The position numbers were made by a program, and so were the translations under genes. The notes beneath the pieces were generated by a model. The model did not search any database. It saw nothing but the letters and a program-made list of their open reading frames with translations, and was not told the origin of the DNA. This document shows, piece by piece, positions 8,541 to 16,912 of a stretch of DNA of 64,000 bases (position 1 is its first letter; every line of letters begins with the position of its first letter). Source of the stretch: Rubritalea tangerina (lineage in GTDB: Bacteria; Verrucomicrobiota; Verrucomicrobiia; Verrucomicrobiales; Akkermansiaceae). The stretch spans positions 1 to 64,000 of the forward strand of contig NZ_JBHUJB010000061.1 in the NCBI RefSeq assembly GCF_042683245.1, read 5' to 3'.

Positions 8541-8806
8541 GGTTGCGCGATTTGAAAAATGCGCGTAGTTCTCAAAGCATCAAACGATTCAACTGATGAG
8601 CAACCACTATCCATATGCCTACTTTATCAAGTTTTCCTCCGGGAAGTCTTGGGCAGGTATGATGTCGGGTGGCATTCAGAAACATTCCAAGATTTCCCAG
8701 TGGTCCTCCAAACAGAAAGGAGGAACGCGAGCTGCATAAACAAGTATATTTCAACAGATACGAATTCAATGTGGCTCGCTTTCCAAAACAGGAAGCGAGT
8801 TTTTTT
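8541..8806 (+). ncRNA. Candidate structured small RNA
   Basis: An intergenic stretch of about 265 nt between divergent genes contains strong RNA structure and ends in a terminator. Elements: hairpin GCGC(g)ATTT/AAATGCGC at 8545-8564; a 12-bp helix with one G-U pair (8641-8652 with 8687-8698); TTCCTCC (8634-8640) pairing with GGAGGAA (8719-8725), which can instead pair locally with TCCTCC (8704-8709), giving two exclusive folds. A weak promoter (GTGACA at 8507, TAATAA at 8529, 16-nt spacer) precedes it. The size and rod-like shape recall 6S RNA, but the class is not established. The 89-codon frame here runs through the terminator and is not credible. Confidence 0.45.
8775..8806 (+). terminator. 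Terminator of the candidate RNA
   Basis: CTCGCTTTCC (8775-8784) pairs with GGAAGCGAG (8791-8799) with a single bulged T and a 6-nt loop, followed by seven T residues (8800-8806). No protein gene lies upstream on this strand for more than 4 kb, which is the main evidence that a non-coding transcript ends here. Confidence 0.8.
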
Positions 8807-8958
8807 ATGCTTAGTTTCCGGAAAATGAGCTCACTGGAATAGAAGATGACGCGACACGGTGAAAGACCAGCACAGCCAACAACGTCTTTCTGGTGTCCGT
8901 CGATGACCTCCCAAATGGGCTAACTTTAAAATGACTGAATGGATCAGTCGAACTCTCC

Positions 8959-8987
8959 TTGTTTGTATAACTGGGAGTGTGTATAAT
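8959..8987 (+). promoter_or_regulatory. Sigma-70-type promoter of the 9041 gene
   Basis: TTGTTT (8959-8964) and a consensus TATAAT (8982-8987) are separated by exactly 17 nt. The predicted start is near 8994, giving a leader of about 47 nt before the ATG at 9041. It is the best-matching housekeeping promoter noticed in the window. Confidence 0.75.
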
Positions 8988-9040
8988 GCTATCAATAAAA
9001 TTTAATAACGAGGGGAATCTCTCAATCTAGACTCAGAAAA

Positions 9041-9394
9041 ATGACAACTTTAGTAGATAATAATGATAAGGAAGTGGCAGTAGATGCGGTAGTTGCTGCA
9101 ACGGAACTTGAGCTTTTAGTGGAGCTCACAGCGAAGGAGCGGATTGGGCCGGCAATGTTGGTTCAGAATCTTTTGCCGATTTTAGAGGAAGAGCCTGGTC
9201 TTTTGGTAGACGTGGTTTTGCAACTTACTGATCCCAATCGGGATTTCACAGTAGTGGCACCCGAGGAATACCAGAAGGCGTATGCGGCGGTGTTGACCGC
9301 TCCACGCGTGCGGGCGCGCCAGGTCTTGCTACGTGCATTGGCCGACAGTGCCAATCGAGCGGGTTATGCGGGGCTTGAGAATCAGGCAGCGTAA
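9041..9394 (+). CDS. Small acidic hypothetical protein
   Basis: The 117-residue protein is acidic in its first half and rich in Val, Ala, Leu and Glu, with no signal peptide, membrane segment or Cys. I do not recognise the family. The chain looks mostly helical (TELELLVELTAKERIG, AMLVQNLLPILEEE, RARQVLLRALADSANRAGY). It is real by context: a consensus sigma-70 promoter with 17-nt spacing lies upstream and a strong terminator at 9539-9573 downstream, making a monocistronic unit. The roughly 120 nt between the stop and the terminator may be a long 3' leader-like region or a separate short RNA. Confidence 0.7.
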   Translation: MTTLVDNNDKEVAVDAVVAATELELLVELTAKERIGPAMLVQNLLPILEEEPGLLVDVVLQLTDPNRDFTVVAPEEYQKAYAAVLTAPRVRARQVLLRALADSANRAGYAGLENQAA

Positions 9395-9513
9395 TGCGGC
9401 TCTCATGCACCTTTACTTATGGTGAATAGGCCAAAGCGTTTATTCTTTCACCTTTTCTCTTTTTGACCCCGTAGTGGGATAAGAAATCTATACGCCATGT
9501 ATTGTGTTGAACC

Positions 9514-9573
9514 CACCCTTTGCCGAGGGTGAAATAGAACGAGCCACGGGTGGTGACCTGTGGCTCGTTTTTT
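9514..9573 (+). terminator. Double hairpin terminator
   Basis: A small hairpin (CACCCT 9514-9519 with AGGGTG 9526-9531) is followed by a 13-bp stem with one G-U pair (9539-9551 with 9556-9568), a GGTG tetraloop and six T residues. It closes the transcript of the gene at 9041-9394. Confidence 0.85.
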
Positions 9574-9592
9574 GTCTATGAGATGAAGGGGC

Positions 9593-9770
9593 TTATTTTT
9601 GCGTAGATTTTTGGGAGCCTTTGGCTTCGGTGAGGGTGATTTTGCGGAAACTCACTGATTTTTTGATTTCGCTTCAAAGCTCAATTTGTACTTAGTGTTA
9701 GATTTGAGTTGGATGGGGCGTTTACGCTGAGTGTGCGTTCTCTGTTGTCATTGAGTGCGTTTCCTGTGAA
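9593..9770 (-). pseudogene. Remnant of a carbohydrate-binding-type C-terminal domain
   Basis: Three short minus-strand pieces in three different frames read like one domain in order: FTGNALNDNRERTLSVNAP, then QLKSNTKYKLSFEAKSKN, then SFRKITLTEAKGS before a stop at 9593-9595. The NTKYKLSFEAKS pattern and a final KITLTE strand are typical of CBM_4_9-like beta-sandwich modules of secreted enzymes. The frame changes (near 9718 and 9656) and the lack of an upstream part indicate a decayed gene. The domain assignment is an inference from strand pattern only. Confidence 0.35.
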
Positions 9771-9871
9771 TGAGGGTGGGCGGCGCGGAGTTGAGCTTTG
9801 GGGGCTCGTGTCAAGGAGTCGGCTGAATGAAAAAATCAGTGGGGATGTGTGATTGCGTCACTAGGACGAGG

Positions 9872-10654
9872 TTAGTCGCTCTGTGTCATATTTTTTGTTT
9901 TTGTTAGTAGCTGTCGGAATTGTGCTTCGTCAATGAGCTCGACGGAGGTGTTTGCTCGGGCAACGAGCCATTTGCCGGAGAAGGAGGGAGTGCTGCTGTG
10001 GAGTACGATATTCTCCAGGGTTGTGTCTGCAGGGCTTGGTGGGCAGTAGACCCATGGTTCTGGGAGTTTGGCTTTGTCAGCTGGCTGGTAGTAGAGCTCT
10101 TTTGTTGTGAGTTCTTGGGAGGAGTGAACGAGGCTTTCAAGGTTTTCAGGAAAATCTTCTAGATTGCCACGAGAGGCAAGATGGAGGTGGGTGATGAGGA
10201 TTCTTGCCTGAGTTATAGCTGTATTGGCTGGACTATAGCGATTGCTCTGAAGGATGGGGCTTTTCGCAACCCAGATGGTTTGGTGGACGATTCCAGTCAT
10301 GGCTACTGACATCCCGAAGAGCATGAGGGTGAGGGCGCATAGACTGAGTGTGTTTTTTAACGGCCAGTGAGGTGATCGGGGGCTCTGTTTGTGAAACCAC
10401 AGAATCATTTTGTGAAGTAAGTATGTGGCTGAGAAGAGGGCAAAGATGAAACAAAAGATGAGTTCAAAGTTCCAAGAAAGGAGTGGGAATACTCTGAGAA
10501 TATGGAGCGCCCAGCCAATTACGAGCATCACAAAAAACTGCAAAACCCCAATTTGGACAAATGTGGCGCAGAATAACACTGCAAAGAGTATGGCTGTTAT
10601 ACGTGCGATTCTCGGCCCTAAGCGGCGAGGAGGTTTTGTTGGTTGTTTACTCAC
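9872..10654 (-). CDS. Membrane protein with C-terminal soluble domain
   Basis: A 260-residue protein with about four membrane segments (roughly residues 15-40, 42-56, 61-82 and 100-123) followed by a soluble domain of about 135 residues. The soluble part has the pattern NLEDFPENLESLV...ELYYQPADKAKLPEPWVYCPP, resembling the C-terminal region of verrucomicrobial pseudopilin-like proteins. The function is unknown. The start is a GTG that overlaps the end of the upstream gene by 8 bp, so the two are co-translated. The neighbouring protein has the same architecture, suggesting an old duplication. Confidence 0.6.
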   Translation of the reverse strand: MSKQPTKPPRRLGPRIARITAILFAVLFCATFVQIGVLQFFVMLVIGWALHILRVFPLLSWNFELIFCFIFALFSATYLLHKMILWFHKQSPRSPHWPLKNTLSLCALTLMLFGMSVAMTGIVHQTIWVAKSPILQSNRYSPANTAITQARILITHLHLASRGNLEDFPENLESLVHSSQELTTKELYYQPADKAKLPEPWVYCPPSPADTTLENIVLHSSTPSFSGKWLVARANTSVELIDEAQFRQLLTKTKNMTQSD

Positions 10655-11291
10655 GGAATAAAGCCTCCTGAATTTTTGTAGTTGGCCAGAGTGTAACTGT
10701 TCCGTCTGTTAGGATGACGATATGGTTAGAGTTTTGGGGCTCTGAAGCGTACGCGAGTAGAGTGGGGGTGGAGGTGTTGATGCTGAGCCCAGCGCGGTAG
10801 GAAAAGTTAGATTGAGCATTTGTTAGGAGCATTGCATCAGTGAAGAGTGAGGCTGGGAAGGCTCCGTCGTGTCGTTTAGCGGATTCCATTAGAGAATCGC
10901 GCAGCTCAAAAGCGATAGGGAATAAGTCGACTTGATGTAGCTCTTTGGATGTGTCCTTTAGTTTATAGCCGTATCCATTTTTTTGCCAAGCGCCGGGAGT
11001 GAGGAGTTCACGAGCACCGGAAATCATAGTCAGGATGACATAGAGAAAGAGCCCTGAGACAAGTGCTAGAGCGAGAGCTTGTCGGTATTTTAGGTGGGGT
11101 ATTTTTTCAAATGACTTGGCGAGGTAGTTCCAGAGCCATTTGACGAAAAGGGCCATCAAGAGGTAGCTGGCGATGAAGAAGGAGAGCGACTGGAGTCGCA
11201 TTTCCGCCACATCAGTTAGGGTGATGACTGTCATGCCAGCGCGAGCAACGCCACAGAGGAGGAAGAAAGTTAGAAAAGCAAGACGCATCAT
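10647..11291 (-). CDS. Membrane protein paired with the 9872 gene
   Basis: About 214 residues starting at the ATG of MMRLAFLTFFLLCGVARAG, a signal-peptide-like or membrane segment. Two more membrane segments follow (SLSFFIASYLLMALFVKWLW and ALALALVSGLFLYVILTMI), then a soluble domain with AKRHDGAFPASLFTDAML and LAYASEP segments that parallels the partner protein. An ATG at 11334-11336 would lengthen the protein but lies inside an interspersed repeat, so the later start is preferred. Unknown function; the pair may form a membrane complex. Confidence 0.6.
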   Translation of the reverse strand: MMRLAFLTFFLLCGVARAGMTVITLTDVAEMRLQSLSFFIASYLLMALFVKWLWNYLAKSFEKIPHLKYRQALALALVSGLFLYVILTMISGARELLTPGAWQKNGYGYKLKDTSKELHQVDLFPIAFELRDSLMESAKRHDGAFPASLFTDAMLLTNAQSNFSYRAGLSINTSTPTLLAYASEPQNSNHIVILTDGTVTLWPTTKIQEALFRE

Positions 11292-11332
11292 TGGGAGTGT
11301 ATGGTTGGAGCTCAGGGGCGGGCAATATAAAA

Positions 11333-11433
11333 CCATCTCTCGACTCGGAATAGACGAATGAAGGAAGGTTAAATCTTGCGAAATTTGCGCTATGCGATTT
11401 TAGAGTAAATCAGATTACCTAACAAAATCTGAT
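11333..11433 (+). repeat. Interspersed repeat, copy A
   Basis: A roughly 70-bp element whose first 31 bp (11333-11363) match 45049-45079 at 30 of 31 positions; similarity continues more weakly (GGTTAA, GAA.TT, GCGATT) to about 11400. It is followed by a hairpin with 8-bp stem (ATCAGATT 11409-11416 with AATCTGAT 11426-11433) and TTTGT. Copy B is also followed by a small hairpin with a similar CTRACA loop. The nature of the element is unknown. Confidence 0.75.
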
Positions 11434-11523
11434 CTTTGTCCTTTAGTTGCCTCGCGCGTTGAGTGAAGTGGCCCGTACTAACAAAGATGATGGTGATGGG
11501 GGGAGTTTATCTAGTTGTGGGGC

Positions 11524-11811
11524 TTAGGCGAGAGCTTCGGCGATTTGCAGCCATTCTTGTTCGAGGCTGCACGTGGGGAGTTCTTTACTTGCTCTATGGT
11601 ACCAGTAGGAGGCGTTGGACAGGTCGCCTTCGACGCGGTGGAGGTAGGCGTGGATCCAGGCGCCGGCTGGGTCGGGTATTTCATTGCACATATCGTGGGC
11701 GAGGTGCCAGTTACCGGCTTGTTCGGTCCAGAGGGCTTGGTGGGCGGGGTTGAGATTTTCAGGCATCGGGGAGCCTGAGTGTGCTGAGAGGAGGAGTTGG
11801 CTGGCGTTCAT
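11524..11811 (-). CDS. Conserved small hypothetical protein
   Basis: The 95-residue protein has the compact core AGNWHLAHDMCNEIPDP followed by AWIHAYLHRVEGDLSNA and YWYHRA, a pattern I associate with a conserved uncharacterised family of small soluble proteins in Gram-negative bacteria, predicted all-helical and TPR-like. No signal peptide or metal motif beyond scattered His and one Cys. The ATG lies only 2 bp after the pyrB stop, so it is the second gene of a pyrB operon, although a role in pyrimidine synthesis is not implied. Confidence 0.75.
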   Translation of the reverse strand: MNASQLLLSAHSGSPMPENLNPAHQALWTEQAGNWHLAHDMCNEIPDPAGAWIHAYLHRVEGDLSNASYWYHRASKELPTCSLEQEWLQIAEALA

Positions 11812-11813
11812 TG

Positions 11814-12713
11814 TTAGATTTCTAGAGCTTCGGCGATGAGGGCCATACGTACGGGGACGCCATTGAGTGCTTGTTCGAAGTAGCGTGCTTGTGGGAGGTG
11901 GTCGACGCGTTGCATAATTTCGTTCACGCGTGGGAGTGGGTGCATGAGAGTGGCGTCGGGTTTCATGGTGCTGACCATTTCAGGGGTGAAGATGAAGGCA
12001 TTTTTGACTTGGTTGTATTGTTCGATGTCTTCGAAGCGTTCTTTTTGCATACGGGTATCGTAGATGACATCGGCATTGGTGAGCACTTCATCGCTAAGTT
12101 CGTAGTGGATGGAGTCTGCAGGGCTGAGGTATTCAGCCGGCATTTGGATGGTTTCAGGTGCGACGAACTGGAGTGAGACGCCCTCGAACTGACGTAGGAC
12201 TTTGGCGAGTGAGTGGACTGTACGTCCGTACTTGAGGTCGCCGACAAAAGCGACTTTGAGGGGTTCTTGGCCGATTTTGTGATGTTTGACGATGGTGTAG
12301 AGGTCTAACAACGACTGGGTGGGATGTTCACCACTGCCGTCGCCACCATTGAGGACGGGAACGGGTGAGTAGTGGGCTGCGACTTTGGCTTCCCCTTTAT
12401 TTTTGGTACGGATGGCGATGACATCGGCATAGCCGCCGACGATACGGATGGTATCTTCGATGACTTCACCTTTCGACTGTGAGGAAAATGTGACGTCACT
12501 TTCAGAGATGACATTGCCACCGAGTCGGAGCATGGCTGTCTCAAAGGAGAGGCGAGTACGGGTGGAGGGTTCGTAGAAGAGGGCGCCGAGGATTTTACCA
12601 TCGCACATTTTTGAGCCACCCTGTTGGAGGATGTGTTCCATTTCGGCGGAGCGCTGCATAATGCGGTCGAGGTCCGACTTATTAAATTGGTCAGCAGTGA
12701 GGACGTGATTCAT
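11814..12713 (-). CDS. pyrB: Aspartate carbamoyltransferase, catalytic chain
   Basis: PyrB (299 residues from the preferred ATG MNHVLTADQF) makes N-carbamoyl-aspartate in de novo pyrimidine synthesis. The carbamoyl phosphate loop FYEPSTRTRLSFE (STRTR near 50-54), the SSQSKGE 80s loop, HPTQSLLDLY, VGDLKYGRTVHSL and the HPLPR motif are all present. A GTG 28 codons upstream would add an extension without homology, so the ATG at 12711-12713 was chosen; neither has a clear ribosome binding site. No pyrI or pyrC neighbour is present; pyrE is about 36 kb away. Confidence 0.95.
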   Translation of the reverse strand: MNHVLTADQFNKSDLDRIMQRSAEMEHILQQGGSKMCDGKILGALFYEPSTRTRLSFETAMLRLGGNVISESDVTFSSQSKGEVIEDTIRIVGGYADVIAIRTKNKGEAKVAAHYSPVPVLNGGDGSGEHPTQSLLDLYTIVKHHKIGQEPLKVAFVGDLKYGRTVHSLAKVLRQFEGVSLQFVAPETIQMPAEYLSPADSIHYELSDEVLTNADVIYDTRMQKERFEDIEQYNQVKNAFIFTPEMVSTMKPDATLMHPLPRVNEIMQRVDHLPQARYFEQALNGVPVRMALIAEALEI

Positions 12714-12874
12714 GGTTGGCGGGAGTGTGGCTTGGCATGTTGGATCATGGAAGTCGGAAATCAGAGATTGCCGAGAATCTGTGTTCTTTCGGTGCACGGT
12801 TGCTAGAGTGGTTTTGGAACGGAACAGGCACTTTGTCCTTTCCTCGGTGTCATGAATGGGACTAGATCCGACTC

Positions 12875-13933
12875 ATGGCTATAGATGTAGATTTGCTTGC
12901 CCGCGTATGTAAGGCGCCAGGAGCGCCGGGATATGAGATTGAGATTCGCGAATTGGTTCTCAAAGAATTAGAAGGATTGGTGGATGATGTACGCATTGAC
13001 AGTATGGGGAATGTGGTGGCGTTGAAGAAGGGGAAGGATTCTTCCAAGAAGGTGATGGCTGCTGCGCACATGGATGAGATTGGATTTATTGTGACGCACA
13101 TCGACGACCAGGGTTTTGTGCGTTTTGCGCCGCTTGGTGGATTTGATCCAAAGACTCTCACGGCTCAGCGTGTGTTGATTCACGGCAAGAAGGACGTACT
13201 AGGGGTGATGGGGTGTAAACCGATTCATATTATGACTCCTGAAGAGCGTGGAGCTAAGTTGAGTTTGGACGATTACTTTATTGATACAGGCTTAACGAAG
13301 AAGCAGCTGGAGAAGATTATCCAGCCGGGCTCACCGATCACGCGTGAGCGTGAGCTCGTGGAGATGGGAGATACTGTGAATGTGAAGTCACTGGACAATC
13401 GAGCATCAGTCTTTGTGTTATTGGAGGCATTGAGAAAGCTTAAGAGCACGCGTCGCAAGCCGGCATATGATTTTTACGCGGTATTTACGGTGCAGGAAGA
13501 AATTGGCATTCGAGGTGCGAATGTTTCGACCTTGGAGGTGCAGCCTGATTTTGGGATTGGCTTAGACATTACATTGGCGTGTGACACGCCGGGTGTACCA
13601 GACCACAAGAAGATAACGCGTTTGGGCGAGGGTGCAGCGATCAAGGTGATGGATTCCTCCTGTGTGTGTGACTACCGGATGGTGGAATTCATGAAGAAGA
13701 CTGCTACGGCGAAGAAGATCAAGTGGCAGACTGAGATTTTGCCAGCGGGCGGCACGGACACAGCGGGTCTGCAGCGTATGACTCCTGGTGGTTCTATCGC
13801 AGGAGCGATTTCGATTCCGACGCGCTATGTGCATCAGGTCATTGAGATGGCGCACAAGAAGGACCTCGATGATTGTATCAAGCTGTTGGCAGCCTGTGTT
13901 TGTGACCTCGATAAGTACGATTGGTCGTTCTAG
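12875..13933 (+). CDS. M42-family metallo-aminopeptidase
   Basis: A 352-residue cytosolic peptidase of the FrvX/glutamyl aminopeptidase family, expected to form a large dodecameric shell that trims peptides. Two-metal ligands are visible in order: AAHMDEIGF, the bridging Asp in SLDNRAS, catalytic EE in VQEEIGIRGA, the Asp in GLDITLACDTPG, and a C-terminal His in RYVHQVIE. PGAPGYE at the N-terminus is characteristic. It is transcribed alone and ends at a terminator 28 bp downstream. The substrate preference cannot be read from the sequence. Confidence 0.9.
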   Translation: MAIDVDLLARVCKAPGAPGYEIEIRELVLKELEGLVDDVRIDSMGNVVALKKGKDSSKKVMAAAHMDEIGFIVTHIDDQGFVRFAPLGGFDPKTLTAQRVLIHGKKDVLGVMGCKPIHIMTPEERGAKLSLDDYFIDTGLTKKQLEKIIQPGSPITRERELVEMGDTVNVKSLDNRASVFVLLEALRKLKSTRRKPAYDFYAVFTVQEEIGIRGANVSTLEVQPDFGIGLDITLACDTPGVPDHKKITRLGEGAAIKVMDSSCVCDYRMVEFMKKTATAKKIKWQTEILPAGGTDTAGLQRMTPGGSIAGAISIPTRYVHQVIEMAHKKDLDDCIKLLAACVCDLDKYDWSF

Positions 13934-13960
13934 TAGACCACTCGAATTAAGATGTAAGAA

Positions 13961-13990
13961 AAGGGTAGGTGTGAGAGCCTGCCCTTTTTT
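13961..13990 (+). terminator. Terminator of the M42 peptidase gene
   Basis: AAGGGTAGG (13961-13969) pairs with CCTGCCCTT (13978-13986), one T-G pair, 8-nt loop, followed by a T-run ending at 13990. Confidence 0.8.
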
Positions 13991-14071
13991 CTTGTGTCAT
14001 TTTTGGTAAATATTCGTGATATTGTAAGATCTTTGATAAAAGTGCGTACTTGGATCACACTACGAGAAAAC

Positions 14072-15331
14072 ATGAAATTGATTAAAACACTGATAGTAGC
14101 AGGCCTTTGTTCTCAGTTAAGTCTTGCTGAGGAAGGGTTTATCGAGCTCTTCAATGGGAAAGACCTCACTGGATGGCAAGGTGAAGGGTATGAAGTGAAG
14201 GATGGAGCGATTTATTGCACTCCTAAGGGGAAGAATTTGATGACGGCTAAGGAGTACTCGAACTACGTACTCGATTTTGAATTTAAGTTGCCTCCTGGTG
14301 GCAACAACGGCTTGGGGATTCACTACCCAGGTAAGGGGGATGCAGCCTACGTCGGGCTCGAATTACAGATCCTTGATGACACTGCTAAGAAGTACGCCAA
14401 GCTCAAGGATTCCCAGTATCATGGTGGGATTTACCAGCTTCAAGCGGCTAAGCGTGGGCATTTGAAGCCAGTCGGCGAGTGGAATAAGCAACGTGTGATT
14501 GTGAATGGTAATCACGTGACAATTGAGCTCAATGGGGTGGTTATCAATGATGCGAACCTTGATGAGTTGGCTGAGAAGTTTCCTAAGCATAAGGGCGTGA
14601 AGCGTCGTTCAGGTTTTGTCACATTCTGTGGTCATGGCGATCCAGTGGGGTTCCGCAATATTAAGATCAAGGACACCACGCTGCCTGAAGTAGATCTCAC
14701 TGGCTTCAGCGCTATGTATGACGGCAAGAGTCTTGCAGGTTGGAAACAAGATCCCGGTCACGAAGGCCACTGGCAGCCGCGTGGCGAAGTGCTCTATTAT
14801 GACAGCCAGTCTAAGGCAAAGGATAAGAATCTCTGGACTGAGAAGAGCTACAAAGATTTCACGATGGTCTTTGATTGGCGGTGGGCTGATTATGCCAATG
14901 CGCGTCGCTTGGACCGTCCTGTTCTCGATCCAGCAACAGGAGAGGCGAAGAAGGATGCCAATGGCAAAGCGATTACGAAGAATGTGATCGAGCTCGACAG
15001 TGGGATCTACATGCGTGGCAACAACCGTTCGCAGGTGAATCTCTGGAATTGGCCATGTGGTTCAGGTGAAGTTTATGGCTACCGTACGAATCGTAATTTC
15101 AGTCAAGAGATTCGAGCAGCGTTGACACCAAAGGTGCCAGCTGACAATCCGATTGGTGCATGGAACAGAATGGCGATCACGCTCAAAGGTGATCGTTTGA
15201 CAGTCGTGCTAAACGGTAAGACAGTGATTGAGAACGCACAGCTACCGGGAGTGCCAGCTGAGGGACCTATTGCCCTGCAGCACCATGGCAGTGCCCTAGA
15301 ATTTAAGAAATTATATATCAAAGAACTTTAA
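14072..15331 (+). CDS. Secreted protein with two DUF1080 domains
   Basis: About 419 residues from the ATG of MKLIKTLIVAGLCSQLSLAEE, a clear Sec signal peptide; an upstream in-frame start would bury this signal. Two DUF1080 (3-keto-glycoside hydrolase/lyase type, concanavalin-like) domains follow: FIELFNGKDLTGWQGEG onward (about 22-210) and SAMYDGKSLAGWKQDPG onward (about 220-419). These are periplasmic sugar-binding or hydrolysing domains that are abundant in Verrucomicrobiota and Planctomycetota. The next gene, 32 bp on, encodes an exported Gfo/Idh/MocA enzyme; together they suggest oxidation of a saccharide to the 3-keto form and its cleavage. Confidence 0.88.
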   Translation: MKLIKTLIVAGLCSQLSLAEEGFIELFNGKDLTGWQGEGYEVKDGAIYCTPKGKNLMTAKEYSNYVLDFEFKLPPGGNNGLGIHYPGKGDAAYVGLELQILDDTAKKYAKLKDSQYHGGIYQLQAAKRGHLKPVGEWNKQRVIVNGNHVTIELNGVVINDANLDELAEKFPKHKGVKRRSGFVTFCGHGDPVGFRNIKIKDTTLPEVDLTGFSAMYDGKSLAGWKQDPGHEGHWQPRGEVLYYDSQSKAKDKNLWTEKSYKDFTMVFDWRWADYANARRLDRPVLDPATGEAKKDANGKAITKNVIELDSGIYMRGNNRSQVNLWNWPCGSGEVYGYRTNRNFSQEIRAALTPKVPADNPIGAWNRMAITLKGDRLTVVLNGKTVIENAQLPGVPAEGPIALQHHGSALEFKKLYIKEL

Positions 15332-15363
15332 TACACAACAAAACAGCAAACCACACACCTATT

Positions 15364-16689
15364 ATGTCTGATCAAGATACATCAAAGATCCTCAGTGAAA
15401 TCACGCGACGTGATTTTACGAAGAAGGCAAGCGTTGGCGCCGCAGCAGTCGGCATGGCACCTCTCCTGTTCCCCAATGTGGGAGCCGCAGAAGGTGGAGC
15501 AAAGAAGAAGTTTAAAGTTGGGGTTGTCGGCCTAGGTGGTCGCGGTTCTGGTGCCGTTAAGGATATCCTTAGGGCTGACCCAGACACGATCCTATGGGCA
15601 GCGGGCGACATTTTTGAAGATCGCATGAAGCGCATTGGATCATTTGAGAAGCAATTTTCTGGTCGTGTTGACACAGATGGTGGCAAGCGTCACTTTGTGG
15701 GTTTTGATGCATACCAGAAGGTGATTGATAGTGGAGTGGACATTGTTTTGCTCACCTCGACACCTGCTTTCCGACCATTGCATTTCGAAGCTGCTGTTGC
15801 AGCTGGGAAGCACGTTTTCTTGGAGAAGCCGATTGCCTTGGACATCCCAGGATTGAAGAGCGTGGTTGAGAGTGCCAAGAAGGCTCAGAGCAATGGTCTT
15901 TCCGTGCTTACAGGCTTAGTATGGCGTTACAGCCCGCACTTGATGGAGCTTCACAAGCGCATTCAGGATGGAGAAATTGGTGATGTTCTCACCGCGTCAT
16001 CTGCCTATTCTGGTGGTGGTCGTCCAAACAAAATGCCGGACATCAAGTACAAGCCGGCAAGTATGTCTGACATGGAGTGGGCGCAGCGTTACTGGCAGAG
16101 CTATCTTGAGCTCGGTGGTGACGGAATCTTGGAATTCATGATTCACGGCATCGACCGTATGTCATGGGCGATGGGAGATGGCATTCCAGTGAAGTGTTAT
16201 GCGAATGGTGCGAACATCCATCCGGTGAAGGGAGCGAACAGCTGGGATAGCTTCAGCTTGCGCTACGAATATGCTGACGGTCGCATTGCTGACTTCTTAG
16301 GGCGTCAGATTCCTGGCACTTATTCACCAAGTGGTGATACCATCGTTGGTACGAAGGGGCAGGCCTTGGCGAAAGGTCACAATATGTCCATCGTTCGTGA
16401 CGGAAAGACTGTCTGGCAGAAGGGTGGAGGTCTTGGTTACGTCAACGAACATAAAATTCTCACGAAACACATTCGTAAGGGTGAGGTGTACAATGACGTT
16501 CTCGACAAGATGGCGAACAGCCATGTGGTTGGGATCATGGGTCGTACTGCAGCGTACACTGGTAAATTGATCACTGGTAAGCAGATCATGAGTTCGAAAG
16601 ATCTCTTGATTGAGACGAAGGGAATGACTTTCGACACTCCATTCACTGCGCGTCCAGCGGCTATGCCTGGTAAGACAAAGTTTGTCTAA
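15364..16689 (+). CDS. Tat-exported Gfo/Idh/MocA oxidoreductase
   Basis: The 441-residue enzyme begins with a Tat signal (ITRRDFTKKASVGAAAVGMAP, about residues 13-33), so it is folded with its bound NAD(P) and exported to the periplasm. The Rossmann motif VGVVGLGGRGSG follows at about 50, then the family motif FLEKPIALD with the conserved Lys, and HGIDRMSWAMG with the conserved catalytic-site His and Asp. It is co-transcribed with the DUF1080 gene and ends at a terminator. A role in oxidising sugars or glycosides to keto derivatives is inferred from the pairing. Confidence 0.9.
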   Translation: MSDQDTSKILSEITRRDFTKKASVGAAAVGMAPLLFPNVGAAEGGAKKKFKVGVVGLGGRGSGAVKDILRADPDTILWAAGDIFEDRMKRIGSFEKQFSGRVDTDGGKRHFVGFDAYQKVIDSGVDIVLLTSTPAFRPLHFEAAVAAGKHVFLEKPIALDIPGLKSVVESAKKAQSNGLSVLTGLVWRYSPHLMELHKRIQDGEIGDVLTASSAYSGGGRPNKMPDIKYKPASMSDMEWAQRYWQSYLELGGDGILEFMIHGIDRMSWAMGDGIPVKCYANGANIHPVKGANSWDSFSLRYEYADGRIADFLGRQIPGTYSPSGDTIVGTKGQALAKGHNMSIVRDGKTVWQKGGGLGYVNEHKILTKHIRKGEVYNDVLDKMANSHVVGIMGRTAAYTGKLITGKQIMSSKDLLIETKGMTFDTPFTARPAAMPGKTKFV

Positions 16690-16729
16690 CATGGCTTAGT
16701 GACATTTATTCATTAGCAATGATTTTGTC

Positions 16730-16763
16730 AGCGTTGGCCATACAAGTGGTCAACGCTGATTTT
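16730..16763 (+). terminator. Terminator after the DUF1080-Gfo/Idh pair
   Basis: An 11-bp stem (AGCGTTGGCCA 16730-16740 with TGGTCAACGCT 16747-16757, one G-T pair) and 6-nt loop, followed by GATTTTAT. The T-run is short, so termination may be partial. Confidence 0.6.
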
Positions 16764-16912
16764 ATCTAGGTAAACAAATGACGAGTAGATATGAGTCTGT
16801 GAAGATGGACTCATGTATCCTTGGGGGCAACAAGGTCCTTGTTGACAGGGTGAGAGGAATTTTGAAACTGAGATGAGAAGGCGTTGAAGTCGCCTAACAG
16901 AATAAAAATTTA

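Noticed and set aside
8541..8806. Identification of the candidate RNA as 6S RNA
   Set aside because: Size and shape are suggestive, but I could not place the conserved 6S bubble with certainty, so only a structured RNA is claimed.
8559..8828. An 89-codon frame on the plus strand
   Set aside because: It runs through a strong terminator (8775-8806) and its region is explained better by RNA structure.
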